Assembly (NCBI GenBank): GCA_035656415.1
Contig: DASRSM010000164.1
Coordinates: 1 to 7,557, forward strand
Length of the DNA: 7,557 nucleotides
Direction: 5' to 3'
Source: JAFAHZ01 sp035656415
GTDB taxonomy: Bacteria > Vulcanimicrobiota > Vulcanimicrobiia > Vulcanimicrobiales > Vulcanimicrobiaceae
The number at the start of each line of letters is the position of its first letter. Position 1 is the first letter of the stretch. This document shows, piece by piece, positions 1-5,271 of this stretch. The position numbers were made by a program, and so were the translations under genes. A model generated the notes under the pieces. The model was not told the origin of the DNA. It saw nothing but the letters and a program-made list of their open reading frames with translations, and made no database searches.

Positions 1-227
1 CCGGTGCGCCCGGAGATCGGTGCAAAGACGAGCGTCGCTCCGTTCACCGAAGTTGTCGCGAGCGCTCGCGCGCTGCTCATGGCGGCGTCGTAATCGCTCG
101 TCGCCTGCGCGAGCGCCCCGGGATGCATGCCCATCATCCAAACGCCGCCGCCAAGCAGCAGCGTTGCGACGATCGCGCACGTTACCAACGTTTCGATCAG
201 AGTGAAGCCACGTTCACTTTCCCGCAT
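1..227 (-). CDS. Prepilin-type N-terminal methylation protein (type IV pilin / type II secretion pseudopilin-like), 3' end cut by window
   Basis: Only the first 75 residues are present; the gene runs off the left edge. It opens with a short charged leader (MRESERG) followed by FTLIETLVTCAIVATLL, a class III prepilin signal. Cleavage by a prepilin peptidase (PilD-like) would fall between Gly7 and Phe8. The conserved Glu at mature position 5 is present (Glu12), followed by a hydrophobic helix that would hold the subunit in the inner membrane before assembly. The helix contains an unusual Cys17. The region after it (about residues 40-75) looks like the start of the alpha-spine and the globular domain. 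The start is secure: an in-frame TAA lies 8 codons upstream and the leader has the right length. No clear Shine-Dalgarno is visible. It follows the glycosyltransferase gene by 29 bases on the same strand and is probably co-transcribed. Whether it is a minor pilin of a type IV pilus, a type II secretion pseudopilin or a competence pilin cannot be told from this fragment. Confidence 0.88.
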   Translation of the reverse strand, partial: MRESERGFTLIETLVTCAIVATLLLGGGVWMMGMHPGALAQATSDYDAAMSSARALATTSVNGATLVFAPISGRT

Positions 228-256
228 ACCACGGAAAAGTGCCCGAACTTAACGCG

Positions 257-1795
257 CTATGCGCCGTACCAGCGCAGGTGCGGCCAAATCTCCGAAAGCG
301 GCGCGACCGGATCGCGGCAGAGATAAATCGGCGCGGGTCCTTCGACGACCCAGCGATACGGTTCGGTCGACGTGGCGACCAGCGTCACGCTTCGATAGTA
401 TTTGCGCAACAGGTCGACGCGCGAGGCACCCACCGCAATTAGCGTGGAACCGTCGTAGCCGTGTGTCCCCCATAAGTAGTAGTTATTCTGACTCGAGATC
501 GCGAGCGGCAGCCCGTACTTCGGCCCGAAGAAGTCGAGCGCTCCGGCATCGCCGTACGTGTCGGCGTAAATTGCGGTTCGTCGCCGAACCTCAGTCGGCA
601 ATTTGAAATACGCGACGGCGACGTCATGCGCCAATCGGCCCCAGCCGAACTCCTCGGCAAAGACGGGTTGCACCAAATGCGCCGGCGTGCCGTTCTGTCC
701 GGTAAGCCCCAGTCGCTGGCTATACCAAACCAGCGTATTGACCGGAAGAATCGAAAGAGAAAGCGGCATTGCAAGAATGCCGACGGCGATTACGGCGCCG
801 AGCAATGCGTAGCGCAAAACGGCGGCAACGCGTTCGATCGCGATCGCACCGAAGGCAAAGAGCGTCGCATAGATGCCGACGATGTAATACCCTTTGGCGC
901 CGAGCGCCGCCGCGATGGCGAACACGACGAGATATGCGACGCTCACAAAGCGCAAGTCGCGCATGCGGCCGATGGCGAAGGGCGCAACGATCCCAGCGAG
1001 CCAAACGGGCGCCGAAACGGGATTGAGATAGAGCAGCTGCTCGAGTGCGAACGCTCGCGCATTGGTCCACAGATTGAGGTACTCGAGCGCAACGCCGTTT
1101 TGGAAAGCCGGGCGATGGGCGGCGTCCTCGCGCAGCACTTCGAAGATCGGCCACCCGTGACCGGCTTGCCATAAGAGGTTCGGCAGAAGCGCGAGGATTG
1201 CGACGAGTGTTGCGATCACCGGCCACGCTGAAAAGAGAATTCGTCGTTCGCGCGTGACCATGAGCCCGACCGCCAACCCCACGATCAGCAGTGCGATCGA
1301 ATACTTCGAATATCCGCCGAGCACGACGGCGCCGGCCAATGCCATCCACCACTGCTGCGCGTGCTTCGCGTCTTGCCGCACGATGTTGCTCACGATCCGG
1401 ATGCAGGCGTACACGACCAGCGTCCACGTCAGCGGTTCGAACGACGTCGTCGTCAACGTGTTGCCGAGCAACAGATAAGCCGGCGCGAGCATCGTAGCGA
1501 CGCCGGTAAGGATTTGCGCGAAGCGTCCCCCGCCGAGTTCGTGCGTCATCGCGACAGCTAAAAAGACGGTCAGCGCCGCCGCAACGATCGGAAGAATTCT
1601 CAGCGCGGTGAGCTCGTATCCGGTCGGCGAGGCCAGAAACGCGGCTGCGGCGACCAACGGCGGCTGATCGACATATCCCCACGCCATGTGTTTGGAGCAC
1701 GCAATGAAGTAGAGCTCGTCGCGAAAGTATCCGTACCGCCCGGCGGTGCCTAAATGGAGCAGCTCCGCAAATATCGCAAGAACGCCTTCGATCAC
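257..1795 (-). CDS. Family 39-like (PMT_2) membrane glycosyltransferase
   Basis: A 512-residue polytopic inner-membrane protein of the GT-C fold, related to ArnT and protein O-mannosyltransferases. Such enzymes move a sugar from a polyprenyl-phosphate donor to a lipid, protein or glycan on the outer face of the inner membrane. Near the N-terminus it has the family hallmarks AGRYGYFRDELYF (residues 18-30, with the acidic pair Asp26-Glu27 expected in the first outer loop) and WGYVDQPPL (39-47). A series of hydrophobic segments runs to about residue 354. A soluble, probably periplasmic tail of about 158 residues follows, with DTYGDAGALDFFGPKYGLP (412-430) and SQNNYYLWG (435-443), both typical of this subgroup. 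The reading frame stays open upstream to 2026, but there it is the shadow of the preceding membrane protein. The GTG at 1795-1793 overlaps that gene's TGA (GTGA), which fixes the likely start and implies coupled translation; no Shine-Dalgarno is seen. With this start the first membrane helix is short (residues 1-18), slightly odd for the family. Donor and acceptor are unknown. Confidence 0.88.
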   Translation of the reverse strand: MIEGVLAIFAELLHLGTAGRYGYFRDELYFIACSKHMAWGYVDQPPLVAAAAFLASPTGYELTALRILPIVAAALTVFLAVAMTHELGGGRFAQILTGVATMLAPAYLLLGNTLTTTSFEPLTWTLVVYACIRIVSNIVRQDAKHAQQWWMALAGAVVLGGYSKYSIALLIVGLAVGLMVTRERRILFSAWPVIATLVAILALLPNLLWQAGHGWPIFEVLREDAAHRPAFQNGVALEYLNLWTNARAFALEQLLYLNPVSAPVWLAGIVAPFAIGRMRDLRFVSVAYLVVFAIAAALGAKGYYIVGIYATLFAFGAIAIERVAAVLRYALLGAVIAVGILAMPLSLSILPVNTLVWYSQRLGLTGQNGTPAHLVQPVFAEEFGWGRLAHDVAVAYFKLPTEVRRRTAIYADTYGDAGALDFFGPKYGLPLAISSQNNYYLWGTHGYDGSTLIAVGASRVDLLRKYYRSVTLVATSTEPYRWVVEGPAPIYLCRDPVAPLSEIWPHLRWYGA

Positions 1796-2808
1796 GCGCG
1801 TCGCGCGCTGCCGAGCAGCCCCAACGCAAAGCCGCACACGCCCGACCATAGCCACGCGCCCAGCGCAACGTTCCAGTCCCACCAAATGCCGTCGGTGAGC
1901 GCCGTCGCGATCAAGTACGCGCCGATGTACGTCATCGGCACGAGCACGGCAAACCACAGGAACGTGTTTCGTCGGGGCTGGGGATCGTAACGCCACACAA
2001 ACGCATCGCCGGCCAACCCGGCGCACAGCGACTGTGCGACGGTCACCAGCAGAAGCGGCGTTTGGTTCGTGAAGGCCGCCGCCGCCGGAACGTTACCGGC
2101 CAAATACAGAATGGTCAGCGTGCCGAACTGCAGTCGCGTGCGCGTTGCGGCCCACAGCGCGAGTCCTGCCATGACCCCGCTCTGAAAGATGACGACGAGC
2201 ACGCCGAGCGAGACTTTGTAGTAGCCGATTGAAAGTGCGGTGAGATACGAGTGCGTAAACGGAGAGATCGGCGGTGGCGCGTTGGTTCGTCCCGCGGCCG
2301 GATCGAACGCATACGCCGTTCCAAAGTGCACGAGGATGAGCCAGGTTGCTAAACCGAGCGCGAGCGGTACTTGTCGTAAGAACGTCGCCGGCGTGCGATC
2401 GGCGATCGCCGAACGGATCGGACCGCTCGAAAGAAAGAAGATCCCCAATCCCAACGCCTGATGCGTTGGGCTCAGGAGCGCGTCGACGCCCTCTTCGATG
2501 CCCAGTAAAAGGTGCCAGAGCATATCGCCGATACCGGCCACGATGAAAATCGGAATGCCGAGCAGCGCCAGGCGGTAGGGTCTCGGTACTGTATCGGTCC
2601 AGCGATAGCCGCGCAAGCGATTGCGCACCATAAAGACCGACAGCACGACGATCATCGCCAGCATGCCGGAGTAGAAAACGCCGTGATACGGCGTGAAAAA
2701 GGTCTCGACCGGCACGTGCCCGTGCGCCCAGGCGTCGAGGAAGAAGCCGCTTGCGATCCACACGCTGCACGCCCCGACGGCATAGTCGAAGCCGAGGCTA
2801 CGCGGCAC
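1792..2808 (-). CDS. Multi-pass membrane protein of unknown function with intramembrane His/Asp/Glu motifs
   Basis: I do not recognise a named family. With the GTG start at 2808 it has 338 residues and about nine or ten hydrophobic segments (roughly 8-25, 41-62, 80-100, 110-130, 147-165, 188-220, 227-246, 250-268, 284-304 and 313-333), so it is an integral membrane protein. Polar residues cluster in and beside the first four helices: Asp25, His29 and His31 (FFLDAWAHGH), His42 (TPYHGVFYSG), then GDMLWH (94-99), Glu105-Glu106 and SPTH (113-116). Such a set could bind a metal or haem, but that is inference. The start is chosen because AGGAG lies 6 bases upstream of this GTG. An in-frame ATG six codons earlier (2826) is possible but lacks a visible ribosome binding site. 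The frame is also open much further upstream, but that part overlaps the divergent lipoprotein gene and is arginine-rich, not protein-like. It is the first gene of the minus-strand cluster and overlaps the glycosyltransferase start by 4 bases. Confidence 0.8.
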   Translation of the reverse strand: MPRSLGFDYAVGACSVWIASGFFLDAWAHGHVPVETFFTPYHGVFYSGMLAMIVVLSVFMVRNRLRGYRWTDTVPRPYRLALLGIPIFIVAGIGDMLWHLLLGIEEGVDALLSPTHQALGLGIFFLSSGPIRSAIADRTPATFLRQVPLALGLATWLILVHFGTAYAFDPAAGRTNAPPPISPFTHSYLTALSIGYYKVSLGVLVVIFQSGVMAGLALWAATRTRLQFGTLTILYLAGNVPAAAAFTNQTPLLLVTVAQSLCAGLAGDAFVWRYDPQPRRNTFLWFAVLVPMTYIGAYLIATALTDGIWWDWNVALGAWLWSGVCGFALGLLGSARRA

Positions 2809-2905
2809 CGCCCGCTCCTGCTGCATTGCGCGTGTCGTTAGTGACGGCGTGCGGGGCGTCCTTGGTCGGCAGGAAAACCGCGACCGCGGTGCAGACCTGA
2901 CGGCG
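2809..2905. other. Divergent intergenic region between the two clusters
   Basis: About 97 bases lie between the GTG start of the minus-strand membrane protein and the ATG of the plus-strand lipoprotein. Promoters for both directions should be here or just inside the flanking genes. I looked for -35/-10 pairs in both directions and found none convincing. A CCGCGACCGCGG stretch at 2878-2889 is a small imperfect palindrome but too short and GC-typical to call an operator. No riboswitch or terminator hairpin is evident. Confidence 0.4.
2815..2819 (-). promoter_or_regulatory. Shine-Dalgarno AGGAG that decides the GTG start of the membrane protein
   Basis: On the minus strand AGGAG is followed by a 6-base spacer (CGGGCG) and GTG at 2808-2806. 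It would fall inside the coding region if the ATG at 2826 were used, which itself has no Shine-Dalgarno, so the GTG is favoured. Confidence 0.6.
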
Positions 2906-3319
2906 ATGGCCCGCGCGCTTTGCTGCGTTCTCGTCTTTGCCCTGACGGCATGCGCCTCGCGCTTGCCCGACGTTCCGCAGTTGGTGTCGGTCGGCAATCC
3001 CGCGGCGCTTCCGACGCCCCAAATCGCGCCGAACAACGCTCCGCCTCGCCTGCTGGCCATGCACTTTTCGTCGCTCGACGTCAGGCGCGGCTCGACGTGG
3101 AGTGGGACCTTCGTAACGACCACCAACGTCGCGTCGGTCGAAGTCCGCACAAACCTGTTTTCGATCGACGTACCGCGCAAGGCGTTTGGGCGCTTCACGT
3201 TTACGCTCGACGTTTTCGACACGCCGCCGATCTTCATCCGCGCCTACCACTTGCGCGTGCTCGCGCGCAACAGCGCCGGGGCGATCGCAGAGCAAGATCT
3301 ACCCTTTCGCATTCGCTAG
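2906..3319 (+). CDS. Small lipoprotein with predicted beta-rich (Ig-like) domain, function unknown
   Basis: A 137-residue protein starting MARALCCVLVFALTAC. This is a short lipoprotein signal peptide with lipobox LTAC, so Cys16 would be lipidated after cleavage by signal peptidase II. A proline-rich linker follows (about 21-47: PDVPQ, PTPQIAP, NAPP). The rest (about 48-137) alternates hydrophobic and polar residues as beta-strands do (WSGTFVTTTNVASVEVRT, RFTFTLDVF, FIRAYHLRVLARNSAGA), suggesting one Ig-like beta-sandwich. It likely sits on the membrane outside the cytoplasm and has no catalytic motif that I can see. An upstream in-frame ATG at 2849 would add 19 charged residues ahead of the signal and was not used. 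No clear Shine-Dalgarno precedes the chosen start. Its stop lies 6 bases before the crotonase start, so it is probably the first gene of the aryl-CoA operon, although a link in function is not obvious. Confidence 0.75.
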   Translation: MARALCCVLVFALTACASRLPDVPQLVSVGNPAALPTPQIAPNNAPPRLLAMHFSSLDVRRGSTWSGTFVTTTNVASVEVRTNLFSIDVPRKAFGRFTFTLDVFDTPPIFIRAYHLRVLARNSAGAIAEQDLPFRIR

Positions 3320-3322
3320 GAG
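3318..3322 (+). promoter_or_regulatory. Shine-Dalgarno AGGAG for the crotonase gene, overlapping the lipoprotein stop
   Basis: The sequence TAGGAGATCATG carries the lipoprotein stop TAG, AGGAG and, 3 bases later, the ATG at 3326. The spacing is short but the motif is the only strong ribosome site at a junction of this operon, and it links translation of the two genes. Confidence 0.6.
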
Positions 3323-3325
3323 ATC

Positions 3326-4117
3326 ATGAGCACCAAAGCCGGCTACGTTATCGACGACCGCGTCTTGACGATTACTCTCGATCGCCCGGAGCGCAAGAAT
3401 CCGCTGACGTTCGAACTCTACGCCGAACTGCGCGACAAGTTTCGCGCGCTCAACAAGGATGCGTCGGTAAAGGCCGTCGTCCTCACGGGCGCGGGTGAAA
3501 ACTTCTGTTCGGGCGGCGACGTGCACGATATCATCGGCCCGCTGACGCAACGCTCGAGCGCCGAGTTGCTGGAGTTCACGCAGATGACCGGCGATCTCGT
3601 CAAAGCAATGCGTGCGTGCCCGCAGCCAATCGTCGCCGCCATCGACGGAATTTGCGCCGGCGCCGGCGCGATCTTAGCGATGGCGTCCGATCTTCGCTAC
3701 GGAACGGAGCGCGCAAAGGTGGCGTTCTTGTTTGTGCGCGTGGGTCTGGCCGGATGCGACATGGGCGCGTGCGCGATACTGCCGCGCATCATCGGACTCG
3801 GACGCGCGAGCGAACTGCTGTATACCGGACGTGCGATGACGGGCGCGCAAGGACTAAACTGGGGTTTCTTCAACGAACTCTGCGTGCCCGGAGAAGTGCT
3901 TGCCCGCGCGCAGGAGGTCGCGCGCGAGCTTGCAAGCGGACCCACGTTTGCGCACGCCATGACAAAGAAGATGCTGCACGAAGAGTGGTCGATGCCCCTC
4001 GATGCCGCGATCGACGCCGAGGCGCGGGCGCAGGCAATCTGTATGGAAACCAACGACTTCAAGCGCGCTTACGAAGCGTTCGTTGCAAAGAGAACGCCCG
4101 AGTTCGCGGGGGATTAA
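3326..4117 (+). CDS. Enoyl-CoA hydratase/isomerase (crotonase) family protein, atypical active site
   Basis: A cytoplasmic protein of 263 residues, normal length for a single-domain crotonase. Family marks: LTGAGENFCSGGDV (53-66), which forms the first part of the CoA site and oxyanion hole; AIDGICAGAGAILAMASD (105-122), the second oxyanion-hole strand; and RIIGLGRASELLYTGRAMTG (154-173). Aligned by eye without gaps to rat mitochondrial enoyl-CoA hydratase, the two catalytic glutamates (Glu144 and Glu164) fall on Ile116 and Phe136, so normal hydration looks unlikely. VGLAGCDMG (139-147) puts Asp145 close to the place of Asp204 in dienoyl-CoA isomerase, with one extra residue. It may be an isomerase, a C-C or thioester hydrolase, or a specialised hydratase. 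In the aryl-CoA setting it should act on a ring-derived acyl-CoA together with the next two genes. The start ATG follows AGGAG; the stop TAA shares one base with the next ATG (TAATG). Family call firm, reaction unknown. Confidence 0.93.
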   Translation: MSTKAGYVIDDRVLTITLDRPERKNPLTFELYAELRDKFRALNKDASVKAVVLTGAGENFCSGGDVHDIIGPLTQRSSAELLEFTQMTGDLVKAMRACPQPIVAAIDGICAGAGAILAMASDLRYGTERAKVAFLFVRVGLAGCDMGACAILPRIIGLGRASELLYTGRAMTGAQGLNWGFFNELCVPGEVLARAQEVARELASGPTFAHAMTKKMLHEEWSMPLDAAIDAEARAQAICMETNDFKRAYEAFVAKRTPEFAGD

Positions 4118-5271
4118 TGCTCGTACAGGATCTCATGCTTCCGTTTTTCGATGAAGAGCATCGCGCCTTTAGCGGTAGGCTGCGGGAATGGCTGCATAAA
4201 AGCGACGTGCTCAGCGACGAGCGCCGTGCCGATGCCAGCTCGCGCGCTTGGGTGCGGTCGTTGGCGGCCGCCGAGTTTTTGCGTGCGTGCGTCCCGGACT
4301 TCTTTGGGGGACTGCGTACCGAGCTCGACGTTCGCACGCTCTGTCTCGCGCGCGAGGCGCTCGCGTACAACTCGGCGATGGCAGATTTTGCGTTCGCGAT
4401 GCAAGGCCTCGGCAGCGGAGCGGTCACGCTGTTTGGAAGCGCCGAACTAAAAAAGCGCTATCTGCCGATGGTTGCTAACGGGCGATGCATCCCGGCGTTC
4501 GCGCTCTCCGAGCGCGAAGCGGGATCCGACGTCGCCGCGATCGCGACGCGTGCCGTACTCAAGGACGGTACCTATACGATCGACGGCGAGAAGACGTGGA
4601 TCTCAAACGCGGGCATCGCCGACCTATACATCGTCTTCGCGCGCACCAGCGACGATGGCGCCAAGGGTCTGACGGCGTTCGCAGTCGATGCCGCGACCCC
4701 CGGCTTTACCGTCGGTAAGCGGATCGAGACCATCTCGCCGCATCCGTTGGGAGCGCTGCGCTTCGAACGACTTCGCATTCCCGCGACGCAGCGCATCGGC
4801 AAAGAAGGCGAAGGCTTCAAAATCGCGATGGCGACGCTCGACGTCTTTCGCAGCACGGTCGGCGCGGCGGCTCTTGGGTTTGCCCGCCGCGCGCTCGACG
4901 AATCGATCGCGCACGTGAAGTCGCGACAGCTCTTCGGAGCCCCGCTGGCCTCGCTGCAGCTGACGCAGGCGGCGATCGCGGAGATGGCGACCGAGGTCGA
5001 CGCGGCGGCGCTGCTGGTATATCGCGCGGCGTGGACGAAGGATGCCGGGGCGCCGCGGGTCACACGTGAGGCCGCGATGGCGAAGTGGTACGCGACGGAG
5101 GCGGCGGGACGTATTTGCGACCGCGCCGTGCAGTTGTTCGGCGGTCGCGGCGTCACGCATGGCGAAATCGTCGAGCGGCTGTACCGGGACGTGCGCGCGT
5201 TGCGCATCTACGAAGGAGCGAGCGAAATACAACAGCTGGTAATAGCAAAACAGACGCTCGACGCGCAGTGA
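4117..5271 (+). CDS. Acyl-CoA dehydrogenase (FAD-dependent)
   Basis: A full-length cytoplasmic flavoprotein of 384 residues that would oxidise an acyl-CoA to the 2,3-enoyl-CoA, passing electrons to electron transfer flavoprotein. Domain order is standard: N-terminal helical domain (1-125), middle beta-domain (126-235) and C-terminal helical domain (236-384). The FAD/substrate signature is FALSEREAGSD (128-138), with Arg in place of the usual Pro of the (T/S)EP motif. KTWISNAGIAD (159-169) continues the flavin pocket. The second signature is QLFGGRGVTHGEIVERLYRD (339-358). IYEG (364-367) supplies Glu366 at the position of the catalytic base of medium- and short-chain enzymes. The start ATG at 4117 shares a base with the crotonase stop; a second ATG at 4135 with AGGA upstream would remove six residues and is an alternative. 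The SEREAGSD and ISPHPLGALRF wording recalls the dehydrogenases encoded beside 2-aminobenzoate-CoA ligases. The substrate may be a cyclic or dicarboxylic acyl-CoA left after ring attack, which is inference. Confidence 0.94.
   Translation: MLVQDLMLPFFDEEHRAFSGRLREWLHKSDVLSDERRADASSRAWVRSLAAAEFLRACVPDFFGGLRTELDVRTLCLAREALAYNSAMADFAFAMQGLGSGAVTLFGSAELKKRYLPMVANGRCIPAFALSEREAGSDVAAIATRAVLKDGTYTIDGEKTWISNAGIADLYIVFARTSDDGAKGLTAFAVDAATPGFTVGKRIETISPHPLGALRFERLRIPATQRIGKEGEGFKIAMATLDVFRSTVGAAALGFARRALDESIAHVKSRQLFGAPLASLQLTQAAIAEMATEVDAAALLVYRAAWTKDAGAPRVTREAAMAKWYATEAAGRICDRAVQLFGGRGVTHGEIVERLYRDVRALRIYEGASEIQQLVIAKQTLDAQ

Noticed and set aside
228..256. Terminator between the glycosyltransferase and pseudopilin genes
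   Set aside because: The 29-base gap has no stem-loop followed by a T-run on the minus strand.
626..1174. 182-residue open frame on the plus strand
   Set aside because: It is antisense to the glycosyltransferase, highly charged and without recognisable motifs.
720..1868. 382-residue open frame on the minus strand, overlapping the glycosyltransferase
   Set aside because: It is very rich in Arg and Ala with no membrane segments or motifs, a frame shadow of the glycosyltransferase.
1796..2026. N-terminal extension of the glycosyltransferase frame by 77 residues to an ATG at 2026
   Set aside because: This stretch is arginine-rich, has no family similarity and lies inside the well-supported membrane protein gene in another frame. 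The GTGA overlap start is better.
2878..2889. CCGCGACCGCGG as an operator in the divergent region
   Set aside because: It is short and made only of locally common GC words; no partner site or promoter element is nearby.
2827..3237. N-terminal extension of the membrane protein frame to 3237
   Set aside because: It lies antisense to the lipoprotein gene, is low-complexity and basic with no membrane segments, and ignores the AGGAG-GTG start.
3616..4116. Upstream extension of the acyl-CoA dehydrogenase frame
   Set aside because: It overlaps the crotonase and is arginine-rich out-of-frame translation; the dehydrogenase fold begins after 4117.
5085..5267. Upstream extension of the ligase frame
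   Set aside because: It is a shadow inside the acyl-CoA dehydrogenase; the family N-terminus begins exactly at the GTG at 5268.
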